Shown one piece after another: positions 24,963-34,002 of a stretch of DNA of 64,000 nt. The translations under genes and the position numbers were made by a program. Where the stretch lies: assembly GCA_937934115.1 (NCBI GenBank), contig CALHAH010000030.1, positions 1 through 64,000 of the forward strand, given 5' to 3'. The notes beneath the pieces were generated by a model. It did no database searches. It saw only the letters and a program-made list of their open reading frames with translations, and was not told where the DNA came from. This DNA comes from an uncultured Thermoanaerobaculum sp. Lineage in GTDB: Bacteria > Acidobacteriota > Thermoanaerobaculia > Thermoanaerobaculales > Thermoanaerobaculaceae. Every line of letters begins with the position of its first letter. Position 1 is the stretch's first letter.

Positions 24963-27479
24963 TTACCCCTTTGCCTCGGCCCAGGATGGGCCCACCCCCA
25001 CGTCCGCCTTCAACGGAACCGCCAACTCCGCTACCCCTTCCATGGTGGCCTTCACCAAGTGCACCACATCCTGGGCAGCTTCCCCATGCGCCTCCAGCAC
25101 CAGCTCGTCGTGCACCTGCAGTAGCAGGCGTGCCGGAAAACCCTGGGCCTTGAGCTTTGCGAAAGTGCGGATCATGGCCAACTTCATGAGGTCCGCCGCC
25201 GTCCCCTGCACCGGAGCGTTAATGGCCATGCGTTCAGCGTTGCCACGCACGTTGGCGTTTTCGGAATCAAGCCCCGCAATGCGCCGCACCCGCCCAAAGA
25301 GCGTGCGCACCTTGCCGCTGCGGCGCGCCTCTTCCTTTACGCTTTCCAGGTACTCCCGCACCTTGGGCAAACGCGCAAAGTACGCATCAATAAACGATTG
25401 CGCTTCCTTTTGGCTAACCCCCAGCTCGCGGCTTAAGGCGTACGCCCCCATGCCGTAAATCAAGCCAAAATTGATGGTCTTGGCCGCCCTGCGCATGTCC
25501 GGGTTTACCTGCTCCGGTGCCACGCCAAAAACCAAAGCTGCGGTGGCAGCGTGAATATCCTCCCCCCGGGCAAAAGCGGCAACCAACGCCGGGTCCTGGG
25601 ACAGGTGGGCGAGGACCCGCAACTCAATTTGCGAGTAATCCGCCACTACCAGAAGCTTGCCGCTCGCCGCCACGAAGGCCCGCCGCACTTCCCTCCCCAG
25701 CTCCGAGCGGATGGGGATGTTTTGCAAATTGGGATCCGAGGAGGAAAGCCTGCCGGTGGCAGTCACCGCTTGGTTGAAACGCGTGTGGATGCGACCGTCA
25801 GGCCCCAGCTGCTTGGGCAGGGCATCCAGGTAAGTGGACTTGAGCTTAGAAAGCTCCCGGTACTCCAAGATCAAGGCCGGCAAGCGAAACCCCTGCAGGG
25901 CCAGCTCCTGAAGCACATCCGCATCCGTGGAAGGGGCGCGGGTCTTGCTGGTGCGACGCAGCACCGGCATCCCCTTCCAGGAAAAAAGCACCTCCGCCAG
26001 CTGCTTAGGGGAGTTGATGTTAAAGCTCCCCCCCGCTTCCGCAAAGATCTCCCGTTCCCGGGCTTCCATGAGGGAAGCCACCCGCCGCGAAAGCTCGGCG
26101 AGAAAATCCACGTCCAGCTTTACGCCCACCCGCTCCATGTCTTCCAGCACCGGCACCAAAGGGAGCTCCAGCTTTTCGTAAACCTCCACCAACCCTTCAG
26201 TTTCCAGATCCTGCTGCAGCTTGGGCGCCAGCGCCAAAAGCGCCGCCAGTTCCCCCTCCGGGGTGGCCAGGGCGGGGGCGGGGACCCGGTAGCGAGTACA
26301 AAGCGCTGCAAGATCCACATCTTCGCCGGGGGCCAAGACGTAGCCGGCAAGCATGGCGTCGTGGCAAGGCGTTGCCACCTCCACCCCAGCATCCCGCAAA
26401 GCGGAAAGCAACGCCTTGGCGTCGTAGCACCAAACGCTTCCAAAGCGGGGACCCAGGGCGGCCAGCGCGTCTCCCGCAGGGGCCATAGCAAAGCCCTGGG
26501 CGCACCCCACCACCAGCTGCCGGTCCACCCGCCCACAAGCCAAAAGCGGCGCCTTGTGCAAAAGAACAACCAGCTCCCCCCAGGGCAGGGAAGGCAACTC
26601 CGAGCCCGCAGGGGCAGAGGCAGCAGGGGCAGCACCCAGTTCCGCAAGCAAGCTGGCAAAACCCAAAAAGCGGTAAAACTGAGCCAGTTCCCCCTGCGGA
26701 GGCCGACGGGCCAACTGCTCCAGGGAAAAAGGCAAAGGCACGTCCCTTTTGAGCTCCACCAAACTGCGGGATAGCTCCACCAGCTTTCGGTTTTCCGCCA
26801 GGGCCCTTTGCACCCGTGCCGGTGTAACCTCGGGTAACCGCTGGTAGAGGGCGGCCACGGAACCAAAGCGGGAAATGAGCTCGCGGGCGGTCTTTTCCCC
26901 CACACCGGGGCAGCCGGGAATGTTGTCCGAAGCGTCCCCTTCCAGCGCCAACACCTCCACCACTTGCGTGGGTGGCACGCCAAAAACCTCAGCTACGCCT
27001 TGCTCATCGAGGAGTCTCTCCAGCCGCGTGTGCCAAAGCTTAATGTGGGGATCCCGCACCAGCTGCATCAGGTCCTTATCCACGGTGGCAATGACCACTT
27101 CATGACCTTCGCTGGCAGCTTTCTCCGCCAGACTGGCAATCATGTCGTCCGCTTCCACATCCGGTGTCAAAAGCAGCGTCACACCCAAAAGCTCCAAGGC
27201 CCTTTGCACTAAGGGCACCTGCACCCGCAGTTCCTCAGGCATGGGCTGACGTTTGCCCTTGTAGGACTCCAGCATGCGGGTGCGGAACGTTTCCCGGGAA
27301 ACATCAAAGGCCACGGCCACATGGGTGGGCGCCAGCTCGCGCAGCATCTTGTGGAACATGCGCAGAAAACCGTACACCGCACCGGTGGGGGTCCCGTCGG
27401 GAGCGGAAAGGCGAGTTTTCAAAGCAAAAAAAGCGCGGTAAAGGTTGGAATGCCCATCCACCAACAGCAGCTTGGCCAC
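24963..27479 (-). CDS. polA: DNA polymerase I (5'-3' exo domain, degenerate 3'-5' exo domain, polymerase domain)
   Basis: LLVDGHSNLYRAFFAL; DASDNIPGCPGVGEKTA; VADYSQIELRVLAHLS; RRAAKTINFGLIYGMGAY; LLLQVHDELVLEA. Confidence 0.97.
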   Translation of the reverse strand: MAKLLLVDGHSNLYRAFFALKTRLSAPDGTPTGAVYGFLRMFHKMLRELAPTHVAVAFDVSRETFRTRMLESYKGKRQPMPEELRVQVPLVQRALELLGVTLLLTPDVEADDMIASLAEKAASEGHEVVIATVDKDLMQLVRDPHIKLWHTRLERLLDEQGVAEVFGVPPTQVVEVLALEGDASDNIPGCPGVGEKTARELISRFGSVAALYQRLPEVTPARVQRALAENRKLVELSRSLVELKRDVPLPFSLEQLARRPPQGELAQFYRFLGFASLLAELGAAPAASAPAGSELPSLPWGELVVLLHKAPLLACGRVDRQLVVGCAQGFAMAPAGDALAALGPRFGSVWCYDAKALLSALRDAGVEVATPCHDAMLAGYVLAPGEDVDLAALCTRYRVPAPALATPEGELAALLALAPKLQQDLETEGLVEVYEKLELPLVPVLEDMERVGVKLDVDFLAELSRRVASLMEAREREIFAEAGGSFNINSPKQLAEVLFSWKGMPVLRRTSKTRAPSTDADVLQELALQGFRLPALILEYRELSKLKSTYLDALPKQLGPDGRIHTRFNQAVTATGRLSSSDPNLQNIPIRSELGREVRRAFVAASGKLLVVADYSQIELRVLAHLSQDPALVAAFARGEDIHAATAALVFGVAPEQVNPDMRRAAKTINFGLIYGMGAYALSRELGVSQKEAQSFIDAYFARLPKVREYLESVKEEARRSGKVRTLFGRVRRIAGLDSENANVRGNAERMAINAPVQGTAADLMKLAMIRTFAKLKAQGFPARLLLQVHDELVLEAHGEAAQDVVHLVKATMEGVAELAVPLKADVGVGPSWAEAKG

Positions 27480-27565
27480 GCCCTCACAATACCACGGCTC
27501 CCCCGCCTGCGGTAGGGTTGCCGGACAAAAAGTTTGCCCTTACATTGATTGCGGAGAACACAACC

Positions 27566-28570
27566 ATGTTTGCCGGTGTTGTCCTTTGCGCCTTACTGGC
27601 TGGACAGGAAGCGGCGTTGCGCCCCACGCTCCGCCCCGCGAATTACTTTCCGTTGCAGCCGGGGACCACCTGGGTGTACCAGGTGAGCGGCGTGGGGGGC
27701 GGGGTCCGGCACGTGACAGCCGCCGCCGGAGTGTCGGTGGCTTCCACGTCAGCCGCCGTGCTCTTGGATGGTTATTTCCCCGGTGCTCCCCGGCTGGTGC
27801 GCAGCTTCGCTGGCAAGGTGGAGGAACTTGGTCCCGGCGGGGAAGCGTACCTCTGGTACTTGCTGGCCGCCCCCGAAGGCACCAGTTGGACTTTACGTCT
27901 TGCGCCCATGGCCCAGGAACGCATGCTCCCCTGCACCGATGGGGCTCGCGTAACGCTGGCCAGCCGCCGGGAAACGGTTACCGTCCCCGCGGGCACCTTT
28001 GCCGACGTGATCCTGGTCCGCTGGGAAAGCCCCTGCCGGGATGCGGGCATCGTCGCCGAGTGGTTTGCCCCGGAAGTGGGGCTGGTACAGCGGGAAGAGG
28101 CCGGCTTTGCCGGGAAAATTGTTTGGCAACTGCAGGAGGTCCGCCGCGATGCAACGCCTTCCTTACCTCGCTACGGGGGCGCCTTGGCACTCTCCCAAAG
28201 GCACTACGTGTTGAACCTCATGCCGCCGGTGGACCCGCAGCATTTACCCGTGCTCGCGGGAACCCTGGCCCTTTGGCACTGGGACCCTGAGCCCAACGGC
28301 GAAGGCGGAGTCCCTCTGTGCCTCCTGGCTAAAGGGGAAATTTTGGACGAAAGGGGGCAACTGGTGGTTGCCTTTGTGCTTCCAGACCCTGCCTGCTTCA
28401 CCCTGGCGCCCCATGGTTTTGCAGCTTTCCGTCTCCTGCCCTTTTCCCACCCTTTTTGGCTGGGTAAAAAGCCCCTCGCCCAAGGGTCCTACACCCTTCG
28501 CGTCAGCGTGGAAACTCCCGGTTGGAAGTCCAGCTTTTCCTTGCCTTTTTCCGTGAGCCACGTTTACTAG
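27566..28570 (+). CDS. Hypothetical secreted protein
   Basis: ATG at 27566; short hydrophobic N-terminus; YFPLQPGTTWVYQVSG; possible BsuPI-like C-terminal domain. Confidence 0.6.
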   Translation: MFAGVVLCALLAGQEAALRPTLRPANYFPLQPGTTWVYQVSGVGGGVRHVTAAAGVSVASTSAAVLLDGYFPGAPRLVRSFAGKVEELGPGGEAYLWYLLAAPEGTSWTLRLAPMAQERMLPCTDGARVTLASRRETVTVPAGTFADVILVRWESPCRDAGIVAEWFAPEVGLVQREEAGFAGKIVWQLQEVRRDATPSLPRYGGALALSQRHYVLNLMPPVDPQHLPVLAGTLALWHWDPEPNGEGGVPLCLLAKGEILDERGQLVVAFVLPDPACFTLAPHGFAAFRLLPFSHPFWLGKKPLAQGSYTLRVSVETPGWKSSFSLPFSVSHVY

Positions 28571-28772
28571 CAACCTGCCTTTTACTCCCCACGGCCGGAG
28601 CGTTTCTCCTGAGGCAACGGCGCGGGGCTTGGGCAACAAGCTCCCACATTACACCTCCAACCCGGAGGCGGCGGTTGCAAAAAGGGGTACCTCGTGCAGC
28701 TCTGCCCGCAGAAGGTACCCGCACTGCCACCTCCTCCTCCTGGTGGTACGCTACGCATGCAAGGAGGTCTTT
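28571..28772 (+). promoter_or_regulatory. Long structured 5' leader with mutually exclusive anti-SD helix
   Basis: ACCTCCT 28729-28735 pairs with the SD AGGAGGT 28762-28768; alternative hairpin TGCCACC 28725-28731 / GGTGGTA 28742-28748; GGGTACC/GGTACCC upstream. Confidence 0.4.
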
Positions 28773-29999
28773 ATGTCACTGGTGCGTCTTTCCGCATCGC
28801 TCATGGAAGAGGTGAGAGCTTTGGAGCAGGAAGGTCGAGCTAAAGCCCCGGAACGGGTGGTGGTGGGGTACGTGCCGCCCCAGGACGGCCTTGGACCCCG
28901 GTACCGTTTGGCCGGCTCCGACACGCTCTTTTTGCGCATGAACTCCAACTCCTACCTTTCCCTTTCCCACGATCCGCGCCTTTTAGAAGCCGCCGATCGC
29001 GCCACCCGCGAGCTGGGAGCAGGGCCTGGCGCGGTTCGCTTCATTGACGGCACCTTCTCCTACCACGTGGCCTTGGAGGAGCGCATTGCCCGCTTTGTGG
29101 GCAAACCCGCCGCCAAAATCTTCAACGCCGCGTACACCGCCAACCTGGGACAGGGGTTGGCTTTAGCTTCTGCGCAAACCTTTTGGATTGGGGACGAGCT
29201 CAACCACAACTCCATCATCCGTGCCATGCGCATTGCTGGAGTTCCCCGAGAAAACCGCGCCATTTACAAGCACAACGACCTTGCGGAGCTCAAAAAGTGC
29301 TTAGACGCGGTGCCCTCCGGCATGGAAAGGGTGGTGGTGATCTTTGACGGCATCTTCTCCATGCGCGGGGACTTCACGCCCTTGGCCGAGGTTAACCAGG
29401 TGCTGGAGCCTTACCGCGACCGCTTCCCCAAGGGGCTGGTCACGGTCATGGACGACTCCCACGGCATTGGCGCCTACGGCCCCACCGGAAGGGGCACCGA
29501 AGAGCATACCCGCGCCGCCTGCGACATCCTGATTGGCACCTTTGGTAAGGCCTTTGGCGTGAACGGTGGTTTTGTGGCCTCCTCTCCGGAAGTCATCGAG
29601 GCCATTCGCCAAAAGGCCGACACTTACATTTACTCCAACCCCTTGGGCGTCGGTGACTGCGCTGCGGCCTTGGAGGCGGTCAACATAGCCGACTCCGCTG
29701 AGGGCGTTGCACGCTTGCGGGCGGTGGCAGAGCGGGCAAAGCAGTTCCGGGAGGGCGTGCAAAAGCTTGGCTGGGAAACCATCCCGGGGCCACACCCCAT
29801 CGTGCCCCTTTTGGTCCGCGACACCGCCCGCGCCAAGCGCTTGGTACAGCACTTCTTCCAACACGGCGTCCTGGTGGTGGGCCTCACCTACCCGGTAGTC
29901 CCCCGGGGCGAAGAAACCATCCGCTTCCAAATCAACGCCGCCCACACGGAAAACGATATTCAGTACGTTTTGGAGGTGCTGGCGAGGTTTAGCGGTTAA
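28773..29999 (+). CDS. Alpha-oxoamine synthase family aminotransferase (glycine C-acetyltransferase / serine palmitoyltransferase-like)
   Basis: NSNSYLSLSHDPRLLEAADRATRELGAGPGAVRFIDGTFSYHVALEERIA; VTVMDDSHGIGAYGPTGRGTEEH; GTFGKAFGVNGGFV PLP-lysine. Confidence 0.92.
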   Translation: MSLVRLSASLMEEVRALEQEGRAKAPERVVVGYVPPQDGLGPRYRLAGSDTLFLRMNSNSYLSLSHDPRLLEAADRATRELGAGPGAVRFIDGTFSYHVALEERIARFVGKPAAKIFNAAYTANLGQGLALASAQTFWIGDELNHNSIIRAMRIAGVPRENRAIYKHNDLAELKKCLDAVPSGMERVVVIFDGIFSMRGDFTPLAEVNQVLEPYRDRFPKGLVTVMDDSHGIGAYGPTGRGTEEHTRAACDILIGTFGKAFGVNGGFVASSPEVIEAIRQKADTYIYSNPLGVGDCAAALEAVNIADSAEGVARLRAVAERAKQFREGVQKLGWETIPGPHPIVPLLVRDTARAKRLVQHFFQHGVLVVGLTYPVVPRGEETIRFQINAAHTENDIQYVLEVLARFSG

Positions 30000-30193
30000 A
30001 GCTTTTGGCGATATACTTACAAGGAGGTTTAGGGCGTTGATTGCAGCCTCTGGCCTGGAAAAGGCTGGCAAACAAAATGCCGCGGCTTTTGACGTCGTGG
30101 AGGGGCAAAAAGCGCACAGTCTCACCCCGTCCATGGGAAGGTCTTGTGAACCAACTGTGCGAGACCGCTTGCGGCCAGGGGAGGCGAACCACT

Positions 30194-30490
30194 ATGGGCC
30201 TTCACGTTGACAAAGTGGCGATCGTTGAATTTTGCCGAAAAAACGGCATCCGCAAGCTAGCGATTTTTGGCTCGGCCCTGCGGGCTGATTTTGGTCCCGA
30301 AAGCGACTTGGACGTGTTGGTGGAATTCCAACCAGGCGTCCATGCGGGGCTCTTACGGCTTGCACATTTGGAGGAGGAGTTAAGTCAGTTGTTGGGACAC
30401 AAGGTCGATTTGAACACCCCCGGTAGCTTGAGCCCCTATTTCCGCGAAGAGGTTCTTCGGGAAGCCAGGGTGGTTCATGAGCAAGCGTGA
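30194..30490 (+). CDS. MntA-like minimal nucleotidyltransferase antitoxin
   Basis: AIFGSALRADFGPESDLDVLVEF (GSX10DXD motif); overlaps the hepT-like gene. Confidence 0.92.
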   Translation: MGLHVDKVAIVEFCRKNGIRKLAIFGSALRADFGPESDLDVLVEFQPGVHAGLLRLAHLEEELSQLLGHKVDLNTPGSLSPYFREEVLREARVVHEQA

Positions 30491-30821
30491 TGACTTGATA
30501 CGCTTGCGGCAGATGTTGGATTACGCCCTTAAGGCCCAGGGCATGGTGGCGGGACGAAATCGCCAGGACCTTGGCAACGACGAGATGTTGCAGTTGGCGT
30601 TGACTCGGGCCTTGGAAGTCATTGGCGAAGCGGCAAACAGGGTGTCCCCGGAAACGAAAAAAAGGTACGAGGACATCCCATGGAGAGCCATCGTAGGGAT
30701 GCGCAACCGTCTCATTCATGGCTACGATAACGTCGACTTGGACGTGCTTTGGGAAACCGTAGTCACTGAGCTGCCCCCGCTAATTGAAAAACTAGCAGCG
30801 ATCCTTGGCAATCAGCACTAA
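30477..30821 (+). CDS. HepT-like ribonuclease toxin (HEPN)
   Basis: RNRLIHGY (RX4HXY) motif; paired with the MNT protein. Confidence 0.92.
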   Translation: MSKRDDLIRLRQMLDYALKAQGMVAGRNRQDLGNDEMLQLALTRALEVIGEAANRVSPETKKRYEDIPWRAIVGMRNRLIHGYDNVDLDVLWETVVTELPPLIEKLAAILGNQH

Positions 30822-30826
30822 AAAAC

Positions 30827-31002
30827 CCGCCCGCGCCAAGCGCTTGGTACAGCACTTCTTTTAGCACGGCGTCCTGGGGGTGGGCCTCACCTACCCGGTA
30901 GTCCCCCGGGGCGAAGAAACCATCCGCTTCCAAATCAACGCCGCCCACACGGAAAACGACATCGCGTACGTGCTGGAGGTGCTCCGCGCTTTCCAAGGGT
31001 GA
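30827..31002 (+). pseudogene. Partial duplicate of the 3' end of the 28773-29999 aminotransferase gene
   Basis: Near-identical to 29824-29956 (4 differences seen, one creating TTT TAG in place of TTC CAA), then a divergent but homologous tail (DIAYVLEVLRAFQG* versus DIQYVLEVLARFSG*). Confidence 0.93.
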
Positions 31003-31164
31003 ACGCAAACCAAAACGCTTGCGACGTCCTGTTTTTGCTGGCGCTTTTTCCGGAAAAGTGTGGAAATCACAGTTTCGTGGAATCTTGTGGTAGGTGCTTG
31101 CTGCCGAGGTGGGGGCTGAGGCGACAAAACAGCCGTCGCACCGCAAAAAGTAGCCTCCCCGACG

Positions 31165-32929
31165 GCGCTTCTGAGTTCTTCGCGGACGCGACGCGGGTCC
31201 CTGCACAGGCAAAAGACCCACCGTCCGAACTCCCCGTGTTGGTTCACGGCACGGGCCCATCGCTCGGCGGCTACGGCCTTTTGGCGGTCACGCTCCGATT
31301 CGTACTTCTTTCCTTCGAGAACAACGTTGACACGCTTGCCCTCTTTGCCAGCGCACAATGTAATCTGGGCGGTACTCGTGCCGGGTTCCGTCCCCCTCAT
31401 AGGGAATTACGAAATCCAGGTGATCGTTGCGGACGGAGGCGACTACCTCCGGGGCGTTTTCCAGGGAGAAGGCCACGCTGTGTTCCCCGGAAGGGGCATC
31501 AAGCACCACATGGCTGACGTGGCTCTTGCTGGTCCCCACTGTGGGACGTACCGTACGGAAGAGCACCTCTGACGTGGAGCCCAGCGGTCGAAACCGCTCA
31601 ATGACCGGCAAGCAGCGGCTCACCACCCTCCGTATCCGGTTCAACGGCCTCGATCAGAGGTTCGATGATGCGCTGCTTGTATTTGAGCAACGCAATTTCT
31701 TCCAGCGGCGTCTTCTCGTCCTCCACCACAACCCGTTCCTCCAAATACTGCCAGACGATGGCCAGCACTTGCGGAAACAGGATGTGTCGTGCATTCCACT
31801 CGTCGCGTTTATCTTTTAGGCGGCGGGTAACTTGCGCCGCAATCTCGTAAACCGTGGCTTGTAGGCGTTTTTCGCTGTGGAAGGGGTTACGGTCGTGAAC
31901 CGCCTCTGGACCTGGACCCAGCCGGTCAGGGCGCCGGATGGGGTATCCGACAGCCGGTTTGGCTGTTATTTCGGTGGGTTCCTGAGTCGGGTCAATCCCA
32001 AGGTACGGCAAATTCTGTAGGTTCACGCGAAGCCGCTAACGCACGTCAAAGACGTAGCCTTCCACCCTCGGAAAGGTAATTTCTAGATGCTTGCGTTCGG
32101 GCAAAGCGCGCACAAGTGTCGAGACCTTCCCCACCTCCGCGCCTCCGAGGGCTTTCTTCTTGACGGTGCCACTTCGAATGGCACGCCGTAAACGTCCACA
32201 TATTCGGGTTCATTAGAGTCGTCGTAGTTGATGCGCCGCAGACCCCTCCCCACCACCTGCTCACACAGGAGCTGTGAAGCAAACGCCCGCAAACCCAGAA
32301 TCTGCGTCACGTTTTGGGCATCCCAGCCCTCCTTCAGCATCCCAACGGACACCACGCAGCGGATGTCCTTGCCCGGCGGGTCGCCTCCCCCTTCCCATTC
32401 GGTCTTGCCAATGGTGTCCAACACCTTACGCAGTCGCTCAGCGGCTTCCTTTTTTCTTTCCCCTTCGATGGCGCTTTCGGCTTCCGCTAGGAGTTTCGTG
32501 TCAATCCGGAAGGTAACCTCGTGACCTTGCCGGTTTTCCAGTTCGGCCAACACGTTCCCTCGCGCCATGTGCTCGTGCCCGAGCTTGGCCAGGTCCGTGT
32601 TATCGCACACCACGATCAAGACGGGAGGGACAGGCGAGTTAGCCCTCTGAAACTCCTCTAATGTTCTTTTCCACTGGGAGGCCAAGGTTGCCAAAGCACC
32701 TTCGGCTTCGCGCAGCACGGACTCAGGCCTAGCCCGCCGGCGGGCCTTCTGCCGCTCAACTGGTGCTCTTAATTTTCCCTTGCTGTAAACGCTCCATCAC
32801 CCCACGGGGCAGGAGGTAATAGCCCGCCGGCCGCCGCCCCTCCACCCGCATCGGCTGGCCCTCCCGGTAGTCCCAGTAGTAGGAGGGTTCCTCAAAGGGC
32901 GAGTTGATGATAGGGTTGTCAACGAGCAT
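31165..32929 (-). pseudogene. Decayed type III-like restriction enzyme (Res) with internal deletion, frameshifts and an in-frame stop
   Basis: N-terminus MLVDNPIINSPFEEPSYYWDYREGQPMRVEGRRPAGYYLLPRG; then ..[74 protein letters not shown]..; C-terminal pieces in other frames ([59 protein letters not shown]). Confidence 0.88.
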
Positions 32930-33200
32930 CGCATGTCATCTCCTTTGTGAACGACTTCAGCCATTGGTCAAATTCGTCCTCGCCAAGCCGCTGAGGGTTT
33001 TCCCGATCCAAATGCCAGCGCAGGGGGTTTTCGGTGATGTACTGGCAAATACGGTTCAAGGAGTCCTCGTTGCGGATAATGTGTTCGTAGTAATTCTGTT
33101 GCCATAATCGGCCGCGAAACGGTGGCCAGCCCGATTGTTTGACGCCGCGAAGATATTCATTGGTGGTCATGGTTTTCAACCATTGTACAATTTCCGGTGG

Positions 33201-33222
33201 GGGCGCACCTATATGTGCGCCC
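33201..33222. repeat. REP-like palindrome GGGCGCAC-CTATAT-GTGCGCCC inside the RAYT ORF
   Basis: Perfect 8-bp stem; minus-strand reading contributes GAHIGAP to the protein. Confidence 0.85.
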
Positions 33223-33254
33223 AATTCATTTGCGTGTGCGCCCATTCCGTTATC

Positions 33255-33278
33255 GGGGCAGACACGTAGGTCTGCCCC
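33255..33278. repeat. REP-like palindrome GGGGCAGAC-ACGTAG-GTCTGCCCC inside the RAYT ORF
   Basis: Perfect 9-bp stem; 24 nt equals 8 codons on the minus strand, GADLRVCP. Confidence 0.9.
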
Positions 33279-33541
33279 TACGATTATGATAATTCCATGG
33301 AAATGGTTGGGCATGACGACATATTTATCGGTTCGAACACCTGGGAATTTGCGATTCAATTTTACCCACCATTTCTCCACCATCCGCCCATCATCGTTCA
33401 ATTGCATTTCCCCATCCACCACCTCGCCAAACAGACACAAACGGTCTTGGGTGCAGATGGTGACAAAATACGCGCCCGGTCGGGAATAATCGCGTCCCTT
33501 CAGGCGAATGCTGCGGCGATGATGTCTTTCTGGGTCGTATC

Positions 33542-34002
33542 TCATGGATAGTGTCCACCCTCTAAGTCGACTACCCGCACGACCTCATTCCCTCGAAAAT
33601 CAATCACTTTGACGGCGATCCGCTTGTGCTCGCCAGGCTGGAAAGGGAACGAGATGGTGCCGCGCATCTACTCAAAAACCTCGGGATCAATCTGGGCTTT
33701 GAGGGCGCGGTGCAGTTTGTCCCAGGCGTCGGGGTCGCCGGGGAAGAAGGACTAACAAATGTGAAAGGTCTTACCGTCGTAGTCGGTATCTAAGAACCAG
33801 GCAGCCACGTGGCTACCGCGCGTATGCTCCGTTTCGCCCGTCAACGGGTCGTAGATGTCCACCCCGCGCAGTTTCACAACAAACGTGCCGTCCTTGTAGG
33901 TTGGCGCCATACCCGCCGGTGGGTTGTTTTTCCGTTTGGCTTCCTCGTAGCGAAAATCCTGTACCGGAGGGGAGGTATGGCGAATTTTCTTCTTTGGCAT
34001 TT
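33542..34002 (-). pseudogene. Decayed site-specific DNA methyltransferase of the same RM operon (N- and C-terminal pieces only)
   Basis: MPKKKIRHTSPPVQDFRYEEAKRKNNPPAGMAPTY then KDGTFVVKLRGVDIYDPLTGETEHTRGSHVAAWFLDTDYDGKTFHIC*SFFPGDPDAWDKLHRALKAQIDPEVFE*MRGTISFPFQPGEHKRIAVKVIDFRGNEVVRVVDLEGGHYP*. Confidence 0.75.

Larger units (their letters stand above)
32919..33545 (-). mobile_element. REP-associated tyrosine transposase (RAYT, Y1/HUH family), intact ORF
   Basis: RRSIRLKGRDYSRPGAYFVTICTQDRLCLFGEV; PNHFHGIIII (HUH motif); WQQNYYEHIIRNEDSLNRICQYITENPLRW. Confidence 0.93.

Noticed and set aside
28742-28756. T-box motif (GGTGGTACGCTACGC) in the aminotransferase leader
   Set aside because: Resembles GGGTGGNACCGCG only partly and lacks a specifier-loop arrangement I can support; reported instead as a generic anti-SD leader.
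30763-31260. Minus-strand ORFs across 30763-31400 as new proteins
   Set aside because: They are composed of antisense of the duplicated aminotransferase end plus a frame-shifted Res C-terminus.
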